Positions 1-11,404 are shown, counted from the stretch's first letter. The stretch is DNA of 64,000 nucleotides from Isoetes taiwanensis (GCA_021234155.1 JAJEKV010000201.1:186001-250000); one strand, 5' to 3'. Made by a program: numbers and translations. The notes: generated by a model from the letters alone, not told the origin.

Positions 1-857
1 GTCATCCCATTCCGATGCATATGGAAGAAATTCCTTCTTAGTAAACCCCAGGAGAATGAAAAAATTGTATGAAAAACATGTTTCCAGCTACCTATAGCAT
101 ATAGCATTTAAGTTTCATGAAAAGAATTGAACTTGCAAGCTTTGAACTGCCGAGAATGTCAGCATAAAATGGTTGGTTGGAGTCTTTTGAGGGCAAATCT
201 CTGGCATCACCATTTGCCATATTAATTTTTGGGCACCAAAACTGGCCCTAAATACTGTTTTGTTTCAAGCTCCTTTGAGTTAAAGGTTATGATGCAACAT
301 GTTACAGAGCTGGCTAGTTCAAAAGCATGTTCTACATTATGCCTAAATTTTACACTGGCTTCCTAAAAGTAGCTACCCGACGGGTTGCATGCATATCCAT
401 AACACAAAGGTGCGCACGTCCAGATTAAAGCAAGGGAATGTTGCAACAATTGGTCCGTAATTAAACAGGTTCAACAAAATGATAAAGTGCTTCAAAGTTG
501 TAGAAAAGAACGTATTCTCTACGATTGGATGGGACTGTGGACGTCCATGTGAATAGATTAAGACTTTGTTAGTAAGTATCACATAGAAGTTAGCATTCTA
601 TAATGGACTTATGTTATCGAGACATCGCACCTATAGATGTGCTTCCATTCGATAAAAGTACATGAAATGTAATATGAAAATCTAAAGAAGGGTCAAATAA
701 TTGAAATGTCCTATTTTCTATTTTCAGATGGCTACAGAAGTATTGCAAAGAAAAGAAGCACTTTAGCCTTGCCATGTCCAAAGTATTATTAATGTTCTCA
801 TATTATGAAAAGTATGGGTCTTCTTGTACTAACATTTCATTTATTGCTTTGATATAG
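1..857. other. Unassigned, no gene recognised
   Basis: No convincing coding region or repeat is visible in most of this stretch. The first ~40 bases loosely resemble the end of the DGQH-containing exon of the gene at 3164-6982: the pattern ATGGAAGAAATTCCT before a possible GTAAAC donor parallels ATGGGAAAGACATTCCT there. It could therefore be the last piece of the matching exon of the decayed upstream paralogue. That is a weak inference. Confidence 0.3.
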
Positions 858-2840
858 CCCATATATTGACCAATTAAACCATGCAAGAAACCAATGGATT
901 GTTCTTGGAAGACCAGAGAGGAGACTCAATAATTCTTGAAAAGGGACTGCTTGACAAGTAAGTATACATGCCAATGTTTTCTATTTGTATTTTGGAACTG
1001 CTATTATTGCATTAAATTCCCATTACAATTTAGGAATTTAAAGAACTAGCCAAATAAACTATAATAAATAAGGGGGCAAAGCCTAGGAGTTGCACCTATT
1101 GTATAAGGGGTATGCCACCTACGTGCAAGAGATTGCAAAAACTCCCTTGTATACGCCTTTGAATTTTCTTAGAAACACCATTTTAGCCTTATACTGTGCC
1201 AAATCACTCTAAAAACTCCAAAGAACTACCCCTAGGTACGAGTGTATGTCAGATTCATGGGAAAAACAAACCCTTTCGGGTCATTCACCTGGTTCGTATA
1301 AGTAAAACTATGTGAACCCCCCTTGGGGCAAAGAGGAATGATTCAAACAAACCGAGGCTCGGTGAACATTACAAATTTAAACTCTTGTTTGATGCAACAT
1401 TGACGAATTGGAACACCAATTGGAGTAGGTGGAAGAATAAGGATTTGAATGATTGGACATGAAATCCACTTGAAAAACCAAAGTCTTGCATTCTTTAACA
1501 TTCCTTTTACGAGGTTGGTGCATGGTCTAGGTAATAATATGCTTGAGCTTACAGAAAGAGTTTTATATTGTGGGTGTCATTGAAAAGGCCGAAGGAGAGG
1601 CATGGTATTGTTGGCGTTGGTAATTGTACAAACTCTTATAAGAAGAAGAGGACGAAAGAAGGTATTAATCAATTCCTTTAATACATTGAAAAGTCTGAAG
1701 TGTGATTACGTGGATCATGTGAAAGCTTTTAACATTAGTGATGAAGATCTCCAAACATATATCTCAATGTCATTACATTATCTAAATCCAACAAAAAAAA
1801 TATTTGATAGACCGATCTTCTTATGCAGACGGTATGAATGGAAGGCCGCTAAATGTAGTCCCACTTAGGCCTCAAGTTGCTCAGTATCTGATAAACTCTT
1901 TTTATGAGAAAGACTATGGTTCATGAACTACCTCTATAGTACACTTGTCTAAACAACTATATATTTTGGTTCTCCATGTCTCTTTCCTCTTCCTTCTTCT
2001 CTTTCCTTTTCTTTCCTCATTTCTCCTCTCCATCGAACTCAAGTTCGTGAAACTTTTTATTAATAACATATAGTAATATTAGTTTGGCTTTATTTCCCTA
2101 TGTTTTGAGTCAGGAGTCAATGGCGAGAACCTCCAAGAATCTAGAGTTGTAGGGCATATGCATGCAATTGACTGACTATATTGACGAGGATGATAGGAAT
2201 GGCAATATCACACAACAAGAATGTATTATCACTAACCCACTTGTTTGTATAAAGCTCTTGATATTAAGTGTCAATGGAGTTCTTTTGTATTCATGTCAGA
2301 AAGGACAAGTATCTACCAAGCATGTCACATCAATCGAATCGAAGATGAAGCGTATATTTCTGTGCCCAAGAGTTCTTGACTTTATTCAGGCATCTTACAA
2401 GTTTTTGATGAAGCTATTTGGTCTGTCTATAAGTTGAAGAGTAGCAGGTCAACTCTAAGTACACTTCTTCCAGATGCAATTATGAAATCCTTTATTTTCA
2501 TTTGGTCCCATACTGTGTATTGGACCCTCAGGTAAGCTTCATAAGTGGGGAAAGAGGCCTTTGTTCCTTAAAACTTTCAAAAAGTTGTATGATAAGTGTT
2601 TTAGCAAATACAAATTAAAGAGATACTTGATATCTAATTATATGACAGACGACTATCTGATGAAAGAACTAATATCAAAATTGCAGGTTGTAAGTATATC
2701 ATAAAACCTTGTGGAGGTTTTGCAATCATTTCTAGAAATGAAGAAGATAAATGATGGTGTTGATGAGAAGATATCAGGTCCTTCAATGCACATCAAGAAG
2801 ACTAGTTGCACTAAATCCTTATAATTATAATGGTGCAAAA
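858..2840 (+). pseudogene. Decayed tandem paralogue of the ParB-like/HAD gene
   Basis: Three separate pieces match the gene at 3164-6982 in the same order and strand. At 858, after a ...GATATAG acceptor, the reading PYIDQLNHARNQW parallels PYVEQLRHARNQW of the downstream copy at the same intron phase. Around 1690-1790, VKAFNISDEDLQTYI parallels MQKYNVSNDDIKKYV. From about 2230 to 2700, a HAD/NIF-like region is readable: KLLILSVNGVLL, then EAIWSVYK, FIFIWSH and RPLFLKTFKKLYD in broken frames. The HAD nucleophile position reads S instead of D (LSVNG), so phosphatase activity is not expected. A MITE at 1082-1325 separates the first two pieces. Frame breaks and missing parts make this a relic. 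Homology to the neighbour is seen directly; the HAD assignment follows the FCP1/NIF fold pattern. Confidence 0.65.
1082..1325. mobile_element. MITE with 8-bp target duplication (copy 1 of family)
   Basis: This 244-bp element is flanked by the 8-bp direct repeat GGGCAAAG (1074-1081 and 1326-1333). Its left end CCTAGGAGTTGCAC and the reverse complement of its right end share an imperfect terminal inverted repeat. It is related in length, ends and interior (GTTGCAC near the start, then TATAAGGGGTATG, then CTTGTATACGC) to the 240-bp element at 19715-19954. It has no coding capacity. An 8-bp duplication fits hAT-like non-autonomous elements, but the superfamily is inferred. Confidence 0.75.
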
Positions 2841-3163
2841 TTCTTACGGTAATATTATGGAAGTAAAATGTAATCTTAGTATCTTCACGAACTCGTGTCT
2901 ATGAAAATAAGTCTGTGTATAAAGAACTTTGCCCTTTTTTGTTCTTTTTAATGTGCGGCATTAATTGTACTACATTAATGGTGCACAAGTCATGTTGTAA
3001 CATAGAAGTGAAATGTATAATCTTCATGGATTGCAATGTCTTTATGAACTCATGTTTATGAACATAATTATATGTCTAGTCTCAAATGTTATGTCCTGTA
3101 ATTGAACCAATTACCTTTACAGAGAAATAATATCAAAATATGTCCACAAAAAAATAAAAATAG
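2841..3163. other. Spacer upstream of ParB-like/HAD gene
   Basis: AT-rich sequence with no recognised feature. It may hold the promoter or 5' exons of the downstream gene. An in-frame TAG at 3161-3163 just before the readable exon doubles as a plausible AG splice acceptor, so a 5' exon without visible homology may lie here or further upstream. Confidence 0.35.
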
Positions 3164-3787
3164 GAAGTGGGATTTTTGCAATTTAATTGCATAAGGCTTG
3201 GCAGGGAAACACCAGACGTTCTACGCATTACAGATATGACTAGTGATGACGATAAGGCGAGACAGTTAGAGGCCATGAGCAAACTCAAGAAGTATGCTGA
3301 CAAGTATCCACTGGGCCTTAACTTCACGCATCCAGTCCATGTCGACAGGCTTTTCAGGTCCACGAAGGCTATGTTCGTCAGCAGAAGATACGATAAGCAG
3401 CACGCAATGGAAATAGTAAACAGCATGATCGAAAACCCAGGGCAGGTGCCAATGCCGACAGATGTGGTGCCTTTTGATATGAAGACAAAGAAAGTGTTGA
3501 TATGGAATAAGCTTGAAGATTTAATTGGCAACCTGGATATTCACTTCATGGTAATAGATGGCCAGCATTCAGAGGAGGCGCAGAAGGTTTTGATCAGTCA
3601 AGCACAAAAAACTGGAAACCAGTTATTCTATAGATTATACTCAGTCAGAAATTGCCGGTTCCTCAGTGGCTCAACAACAGCAGCAGAATTAGCCGAAATC
3701 AGCGCGCTACTCAATGACATGGGAAAGACATTCCTATACAAAAGGTATTTTATTTTCCCACACATAGCTAGTCTAGAACTTCCAAAC

Positions 3788-3800
3788 CGCGCCAGGCGCG
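3788..3800. repeat. 13-nt GC-rich palindrome, intron 1 copy a
   Basis: CGCGCCAGGCGCG is a perfect inverted repeat around a central A and lies in the 173-bp first intron of the ParB-like/HAD gene. With its flanks (AAAC...ATTT) it resembles the two other copies. It contrasts sharply with the AT-rich intron. Confidence 0.7.
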
Positions 3801-3840
3801 ATTTGTTGCTTTAATGTGTATGTCCTATAGCAATCCAAAT

Positions 3841-3853
3841 CGCGCCAGGCGCG
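3841..3853. repeat. 13-nt GC-rich palindrome, intron 1 copy b
   Basis: Second CGCGCCAGGCGCG in the same intron, 53 bp after the first, with flanks AAAT and TTTT. Confidence 0.7.
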
Positions 3854-4042
3854 TTTTGTATTGTTATTGTTTTGACGGCCTGTCTATTTTATTTATCTAA
3901 CGGCCCATATTTTGCAGTCCGTATGTGGAGCAGTTGCGGCACGCTCGTAACCAATGGATCGAATATGGAAAACCAATGCCGACCAGACAAGGGCAATCTA
4001 AGAGTGCCGAATTCAAATTACTAGAAAGGACACTGTGCCAAA

Positions 4043-4484
4043 CAGTGTAGTACCGTACTTCCCGTACCGTACGTGTACAGTACGTATGCAACGTATAGTA
4101 CGGGGTAACATACGATGGCCAGTTTAACGTACAAACGTACGTCAAAAGTTGTTTAAAGTACGCGTACGGTACGTACGGTACCATAAAATACGTATGGTAC
4201 GTACGGTACCGAAAAAAAAATTTATTTTTTTTTATTTTTTTTGAAAAATACTTGTACCGTACCTATAAAGTACGTACCGTACCGTACCTGTACCGTACCT
4301 ATAAAGTACGTACCGTACCGTACCTGTACCGTACTTATAAAGTACGTACCGTACGCGTACGTAAACAACAAACCAAATTTTTTTTTTCTTATTTGATGCA
4401 CAAAATGAATAAGTACGTACAGTACGTATGGGTACGGTACGTTAAGTATGGAAAACGTAACGTACGCGTACTTAACCTACACTG
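4043..4484. mobile_element. hAT-type non-autonomous element inserted in an exon
   Basis: The 442-bp insert begins CAGTGTAG and ends CTACACTG, a perfect 8-bp terminal inverted repeat. It is flanked by the 8-bp direct repeat GTGCCAAA (4035-4042 and 4485-4492). An 8-bp duplication and a CAGTG-type terminus are the hallmarks of the hAT superfamily. The body is made largely of GTACGTAC/GTACCGTAC units in both orientations around a poly-A/T core near 4210-4245, so each strand could fold back. It has no coding capacity. Without the insert and one flank copy, the host exon reads straight through (TLCQ to TIIQ), so the true host exon and insert boundaries are secure. Confidence 0.88.
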
Positions 4485-6356
4485 GTGCCAAACCATAATA
4501 CAGGACAAGAGTAAGGGCACCAGATCAAAGAAGAAAAAGGGGGATGCACAAGCTGGCTCAGAAGATCAAACGGTGCCAAAGGATGCCTGCAAGATTGTTT
4601 TTTCTTCTGACCAGGTATGGGAAAAGTGGAACGAATTTTGGGATGCCTATAAGGAAAAGAAGTTGCCAGATTCGTATGGCAGGTTTCCTCCGCAAGATAC
4701 GTCTATTTTTTATATAGGTATCACAGAGATGAGAAAGGCACAAGGATTGGATGATGCAGAATTAATCTCTGTCTTAGAGAGGTGCATCAGAAAGGAAGTT
4801 GTCTACAAGAAAACGTCTGCAGCAAAGCACTTGACATCTTTCGAAGATGCATGCGAATCGCTAAAAAATATGAAAGTCTTGAAAAAGGCTGTTAGCGAAG
4901 AACTACAAAGGCTTACATGAGACTTCATGTTATCAGAGATAGGCTTAATGCAAAAGTACAACGTATCTAATGATGACATTAAGAAATATGTGTTTTGGTC
5001 AAAAGATTTTGTGAAGCAGCAAAAGGCGAAGAATGTGGCAACTCTAAAGGGGATTCACACGAAAGTGGCGTCTGACCTAAAAAGAAAAGTTGCTTTGGTG
5101 AAACAGACGCCAGAAGAGGAGTCTCCTTTTTTCTATAAGGTGTCCATTGGTTATAAGTGTGCCATACCAGACGTGGGTGATGGGCCAACCGACATCACTC
5201 TATTTGTTCTTGATAGCCGTGGCACGAGATGGACACAAGATGATTACAGCACCTTCTTCAACACATGCAGTGGTTTTACGACTGAGATGCATTATACTAT
5301 CGTGACAGTTTGCCACTCCGACATGTCCTATGCATATGCACTATCTGCTGCAAATGATCTCGAATGCATTAAAGTGATGAAGCAAGCAGTAATGATAGAT
5401 GAAAACAAAGATAATGAGTTCAGTACCGAAAGTAAGATCTCACATGTGCTAGTCCTTATGATAGCCATTATGGATGATAAAGAATATGAAAGACTCAAGG
5501 GGAAACCAGAAGGTGAGAAGATTGCTTGGCAGTGCTATCGGCTAGATGAACCCCTAGTGAAGAATGTTTTTTATGTCGAATCCAATGCTGAAGACAAAGG
5601 GAAAGGGATTGCAGATGTGGATGTGGACCTTATAGAGGACGAAGAGGAAGAGGAAGAAGAAAACTGGGTCAACCCTGTCCTTAATTCACCAATCAAGTAT
5701 GAGCTCCTGATGGTGCACAAGGGGAGGCTGAATAAGTACGGGTTTTCTTTGGCCCTTTCGAGTTTTCTGATTGAAGCCTTCTGCCCTTTAGAGTCAACGT
5801 GTTGGGAGTTTCATGTTGGAGGTTATGTCAGTCGGGAAGCTCTGAAGCTAGCTAGGAAATGCCAAAGTGTGGTCTCTGATAGTCAAGCGAAGGACTTCCT
5901 TGATATTTTTTTCGAGAAAGTGCTCGAGGTGGCACCTAGGGGTCCGATAGGTAGTGCAAGAAATAAAGCTTCTACCTCTAAGGCCGAATTACCTCCAGAT
6001 CTGGCTAAAGAACGGGAGAACATGAGAAAGCAGATGGATCAGATAAAGATGAATTTCGACAACCAGCCGGCTAACTATGCGGCCGAGATCGTCCCTATAC
6101 TTCCAATCACATATGAAAATCCGACGGAAGGGAATGTAGAGAACGCAAACCAAAAAGACAAAATCCAAGATGATACAGTGGAATCGGAAAGCTCTAGTCA
6201 GGTTAGCATAAAGAGTAATGAAGTATCAACCATAGTTCAAACACTAAGTGATGTGGTTGACACTTCTGGCAGACCGAAGACAACCGAGAGTAAGCTCATC
6301 ATTGCAGAAGTTGAACAGGAACCAGAAAGGTATGTTCTTCAAACAGAAATGAAAAT

Positions 6357-6369
6357 CGCGCCAGGCGCG
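6357..6369. repeat. 13-nt GC-rich palindrome, intron 2 copy
   Basis: Third CGCGCCAGGCGCG, in the 91-bp second intron. Here the arms extend to ten bases each side (AAATCGCGCC / GGCGCGATTT), the most perfect of the three copies. Confidence 0.7.
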
Positions 6370-6982
6370 ATTTCAATTTTCTTTTTCCTTGTCTCACAAG
6401 TGTCTGCTTTCTTATTACAGACCTAAACCAGTTTCCTCCAAAATTCTGGTGTTCGATTTGAATGGAGTGCTCTGCAAAACGTTACCTAAAGCACAATTCG
6501 ACCTATCATGGTATGCACAGAAACCATTTGAGACACGTACGAAATGGGTATATCCGCGGCCGTATCTGAAGGAGATGTTAGACCAAGCTTTCACTTTATT
6601 TCGTTGTGCAATTTGGTCATCGATGGAGAATAGAAATATACAGGAAGTTTTGAGAGTAGTTCCTGAATTACATAGAGATTGGGCATCTGTTTGGAATCAG
6701 AGCAAATGTAAGTCATTTAAAAACCTGAACGATCCGTCAGGTAAAAATATATTTGTGAAATGCTTGAGCGACATGATGGATGACTTGGGCGTTCAAGAGA
6801 AGGAAGACATCATTATAGTTGATGATGATGCTTTGAAGTGTTGCTTCAATCACATTCACTAAATCCACCATCCTATCATCCCCGATATGGTTACCACGGA
6901 TGATTTTCTGCTAAGCTTCATTGGTGTCATGCACCGGGGAAAATGGTACAAGAGATACAAACACTATACCCCAAGAACTTGA

Positions 6983-7120
6983 TCGGACAGAGGAAATTGA
7001 CAGGGACCTTGAGAAAATCGTTCTAGAAAGGGAACTCTTTTGATATATATGTATATCGGAAATACACTTTCCATAAATGTTTTGAATATGCAATATACTT
7101 TACACGAAAGGTTTTGAATA
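6983..7120. other. Short spacer with GTTTTGAATAT repeats
   Basis: AT-rich spacer between the ParB-like/HAD gene and the Helitron 5' end. The phrase GTTTTGAATAT occurs twice, at about 7079 and 7111. Confidence 0.4.
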
Positions 7121-7611
7121 TCCTATATTATAATGTTATGCGGTGTTGAATCACGCCCTAAATCGGGCTATGATTGACTTACCGGATCGGACAATCCGAC
7201 CTCAAAAACCTTTCTTCCTTATCTGAGGGCAAAGCCCTTTCTTCCTTATTGAGGGCAAAGCCGCCACGCCATGGCATGGCGAAACAGCAATCAATCGGAT
7301 CCTTCTTAGTCTTCGATCCATAGTTATGGCATCGGCAATCGCCTTTGGAGGAGTGGAGCATATATTCGACTAAACCTCTGTCTCTTTCACCGGATCTGAA
7401 GTGTCGCCCTTTCTCAAGTAAGCTAAGCTTTATCTTTTTTTTTTTCATTTGTTTTCTATTCCATCTAATATCTTCTTATGCGTAAAAACTTCGAAGTTGT
7501 TGCTTGCATCCAAGAAACTCGAAGTTTACGAAGATGAGTGGCCCGCAAAAGAACCGAGATGGCCCGTATGACCTTTACCAAAAATATGACGGTCCCGTAG
7601 TCATGGGTCGA

Positions 7612-10600
7612 TACTGGAAATAGGGCTCTCCCCGATAGTTTGGATCTAGAGGCTATGGATCTAAAAAGCAAATCTGGATGCTAGAGTGCCGATTTTCTAA
7701 AGCCACGATTTGGTTAGGGCCGCATTCGATTGTGGGTGCGTTTAGACATGAGATATATGGGGAAAAGATTATAATAGAACGCTGCATTGCAGAGTCTGGA
7801 AATCTCTTTTGCATGAGCGACTGGCAAGGTTTGTTACTGCTCTCTCTCCGTTCAGAACCTTTAGAGCTTGTAGAAAGAAAATGACAGTTAAGTGTAGACA
7901 TTTGTTGAATATGAATTGAGCAACGATGTATCTGCACCGAACTTAGACTCTTAGCAGATTTTTCAAAACTCATTCCATCGTGAGCATTTTTGTACTTATT
8001 GCAAAATCCGAATTGGAGAAGAAACTCATTAAAAAGAAAAGACCTTAAAGAGTTAATGGTTCATTTTGATGTAAGAGGCGTTTTAACTCTTTGGCAATTT
8101 ACAGTGTTTTCATCATCTGACATACTTTAGCTCATTTTGTAGATAGATGTGCAAAACCCTTGCGTTATTATGTCTCAGGACAAGAGTCCAAGCTTTTAAC
8201 ACAAAGCTCGATAAGGAAAAGTTCGAGGTAGTACTGCATTTAGGAAATATTTAGAATGTGTGTTTTATAACTTTATTTTCATTTCTTATGTGTTAACATC
8301 CAGCGTTGGGGCAAAGGGGTGGTACATTGCAGTCATTGTAACACAAACTTCCCTCTTCCATCTCTAACATGATCTATGTTGCTTGCAGTTCTTTTATACG
8401 GCAACCTTATTGCCACAAGAAAACAACCTCCGTTGTATTCTATCTTATGGTAAAGTTAAGAAACAACTGCAAAGAAAGAGATTTACCATGGACCAGGTCG
8501 CTGCAAAAATAAATGTGCGCTGTGGAATACTCATCTGCATTTCAATATTATTGTAATTGCCTGCTACTTAGAGAAGTTATCTTTTCAGATTATAAAAGGA
8601 GCAATTCAGGATATAGAAACAAAGTTTAAACGGAATGCTGAGTATATTCATCGACATCTTGCATGGAAGTATGCTAGTTTATACAGAATTTTGTATCATT
8701 GACATGTGCTAAGCATTGTTAAATTTTTTTTTTTTTTTTTTTGAGGGCAAGATATTTTTATTTTTATTAATAATATGTAAGTAAATACATTTATTCATGG
8801 CTCTATAATAGCCAGATAGCCTAACCATGTCTGCACAAGTACTAAAACCACCCAGGTATGGAGGTAGAAAACAACACCACTTATAGGAGATCATCGAAAG
8901 GAAAAGAACCCCATGATGCATGTAGAAGATGCCACTAGAAACACCACCCGAAAATACTGATAAACAAAGGTAGAGGTGAAGGAATGTCTTCCCGCGCGTT
9001 AACTTGGCCCCAAGCTGCACATCTGCAAAAAGGTACTACAAGGAGACTCCGTCCTCTTTTCCAAGAGATAAGTGCCTCGCTATCTTCTCAAGATGCCAAT
9101 GCCTTCTAGAGGCCTCCCCAATGGGTGGTCTACTACTTCATCATCTACTTTGTCACCAGCTTGGGCATCATCAACATTGTACTCAACCAACCAGCAAGCT
9201 GATAAGCAATAGTAAATACATTTGGTCCTCCCGATCCAAATGCCTCCTAGATCTTCGCCTTAATAGAGCCCCCTTTCATAATATTGTCTCCAACATCCAG
9301 ACCTTCCTTCCAGCTGGGATGGAAGAGGGCCAACATGAAAAAATTGAACCCCTTCCAAGACGCACATATTAAAGCATTCAGAATTTGCTAAACCTGAAAA
9401 TGAGCAAAAGCAATGCAGTCACACTCCCCCAACACCTTCCAAGACATCACCAACACTCAGCTAAAGCAGCCCATTTCTTATGGTCATTTGCACACCTTGA
9501 GCATCCACCGAAAAATTTCATACAAAGGAGCATTACAAGAATCAGGATACTAGATATAACACAAGTCTGCTCAACATCAGAAAATCATTGCAAAATATTA
9601 GTGCTTAAGATGCCGGCTGAATAAAACTTGAGCACCAATCTTGCAATGGCCAACCTGCAGTCGATAAGAAGTGTGGCATACCCCAAGTATTGGCCAGTGC
9701 CTCAGCAGGCAAATGATAGAGGGACCTCACTGTTCAAGTTCATTGTCTGCTCCAACTGATCCCAATGCCTTAAAATATCCGCTTAGAAGGATGGATTTTT
9801 CTTCCATGTTAATGATCTGAAGAACATTCAACCTGGTTATTATGGCTTGAACACCTCCCCAACATAGGAACCGAGCCCAGGAGTATCACAGAGCCCCATA
9901 CTGCAGTGAGTGCAGTAGATTTCTTTTACTGCAATGAGTGCAGCAGCCACCTAGCATAGCCACACTGAGTGCAGCCTTTCTATTCTGACCCGAAATCTGA
10001 CGAAATAAACTGGCCAAGAAACCCACAAAAGAGAAGGAAAGATCATACCATAAAACCCCTTAACTGAATCTTCTTCAGCAGCACCAACAAACAAGAACAA
10101 CCTTGTTGATGCATCATGGCTTCTGTATAAGCTGATTTAGACGCAGAAGAAAGGGCAAGAAAGTTTCCTGACCTCAAGGTCTTGTGCTGGAGAGTATCTT
10201 CGAATGTTAAGGCGAACACCAAAGAAACCTCTGCTACAAAACTTGAAGCTGCGTCCACCTTCTCAAAATCTGCTAAGAAATCACCGAATGCATAAGCCAG
10301 TAACCAGATTCTCCACTGGCTACTCGTCCAGCGGCAGACGTGCAAGAAAAATAGAAGCACGAGGTCGGGCGGCCGCCTGCCGCCGCCCTAGCCGCTGCTA
10401 AACCCTAAACTCATTTTTTCCATCCTTATGACGATTGTTGCCACATTGTTAAAATTTGGTAACAGATTTAATGATTAGCATTGTTAAAAATTGGTAACAG
10501 ATTCAATAACCAGTTAGCTAAAAAGGGTTTCATGGGCCACCTTCAGGTTGACTATGTTTCAAGAGAACTCTCATTACAAGTGAGTATTACATCCCTCTTT

Positions 10601-10992
10601 TTGGGTCAAGTGATTTCTTTTTATCTTTCGTTGCTGTCTGATGCAGGTGCAAATGCCTCAAGAAAATTCAAGGATGTCTGTGAATGATACACGTGCCTTA
10701 TCCGGTATCCCCAAGCGTAACTGTCAATTTTAACTTTACCATTCCAAATAATGCTCACACTATTTAACTTTACAGGTGGGAATCGGTCATTCTCAACTCT
10801 AAGTTTTGCACTAGCATTGCATTCAATGATTGAGTCACCTTTTCGTGCAATGGACGAGTTTGATGTTTTTATGGTATGATATTGAAAGATCAGCAATTAT
10901 GTGGTACCTCTTTTGTTATCTACTATCAACATTGTGTTTTGTAGGATGCAATAAGCCGGAAAATTTGCCTGGAAATGGTTGTAGAGGGCTAA
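7612..10992 (+). pseudogene. SMC6: SMC6-like relic lacking coiled coil and hinge
   Basis: The intact protein is the cohesin-like ATPase of the SMC5/6 DNA-repair complex. N-terminal pieces: KSGC near 7668, then FRHEIYGEKIIIER (about 7740-7790) in another frame. Exon 8143-8227 gives DVQNPCVIMSQDKS, then a frameshift and TKLDKEKFE. Exon 8389-8496 gives FFYTATLLPQEN. Exon 8589-8668 gives KFKRNAEYIHRHLAW. Exons 10501-10579, 10647-10704, 10776-10873 and 10945-10992 give [43 protein letters not shown] (Walker B) and DAISRKI, then a stop. Splice sites and phases fit. No Walker A (GxxGSGKS) is visible. Roughly 700 residues of coiled coil and hinge are absent. The signature motif has N for E (LSGGN for LSGGE). 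It lies inside a Helitron, so it is probably captured and then decayed. Confidence 0.8.
8724..10476 (-). mobile_element. Non-LTR retrotransposon insertion in an SMC6 intron
   Basis: A 17-20 base poly-T at 8724 (a poly-A tail on the minus strand) marks the 3' end. The 12-bp direct repeat AGCATTGTTAAA flanks it at 8712-8723 and 10477-10488. The repeat after the poly-T (GAGGGCAAGATATTTTTATT, then TTATTAATAATATG) resembles the 3' end of the LINE at 17147. Near the 5' end (10443-10520) a ~35-bp phrase containing CATTGTTAAAA and TTGGTAACAG occurs twice, so the exact 5' boundary is blurred. No reverse-transcriptase motifs were recognised in the 1.75 kb, so it is truncated or non-autonomous. Confidence 0.65.
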
Positions 10993-11404
10993 TTGTGCCA
11001 TACATGGCTCAAACAATGTTTTTCAGCCACCCATATGGTGCATTCCATCATAAGGGCAAGCACTTCTGCCATGTCAAAGCTCTGCCATATAATTGATACT
11101 TGGGCAATGTTTTGCCATAATCTGCCAGATTCAGCTTGAAAATTTGTCATATTTTGCCAGAATAAGCTTGAAATATTTGCAAACGTTATAACTGTAGCGG
11201 CACATCTTCAAGATAAACAAAAGGCACACGAAACCTCGGACTTGGCGCCAAATGCCAAAAACAACTAGGCAAAGAAATGAGGAAAGAAATATGTTTCAGC
11301 CAACAAACATAGATGAAGGGGAGCAAAATAGTCTCGGAGAATCGATCGAGCAAAAGTCAAATGAAATACTTAAACTAAATAGGCGATTCAAAGGCGTGTT
11401 CAGT

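Larger units (their letters stand above)
3164..6982 (+). pseudogene. ParB-like DGQH domain fused to FCP1/NIF-like HAD phosphatase (interrupted)
   Basis: Exons are read as 3164-3744, 3918-6329 and 6421 onward, with short GT-AG introns 3745-3917 and 6330-6420. Joining them keeps the frame (TFLYK to SPYVEQL; EPER to PKPVSS). The first exon carries FMVIDGQHSEEA (DGQHS at 3557-3571), the signature of ParB-like/DndB-like DGQHR folds. The middle is lysine-rich, then has an acidic run (EDEEEEEEEN near 5635-5670). The last exon resembles FCP1/NIF HAD phosphatases: VFDLNGVL at 6452-6475, IWSS near 6609-6620, IIVDDDALK near 6809-6840. The second HAD aspartate is replaced by asparagine (DLN instead of DxD), so catalysis is doubtful. 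Breaks are a hAT element at 4043-4484, TGA at 4918-4920 and TAA at 6860-6862. After each stop the same frame continues with sensible protein, ending at 6982. The true start is not visible. The domains are recognised by motif; the function is unknown. Confidence 0.7.

Noticed and set aside
4252-4490. Open frame of repeated YRTYKVRTVPYL
   Set aside because: This is the interior of the hAT element read through; it only becomes host coding sequence after 4493.
8709-9624. Open frames of 80-120 codons on both strands
   Set aside because: They lie inside the non-LTR insertion, overlap each other on opposite strands and show no known domain.
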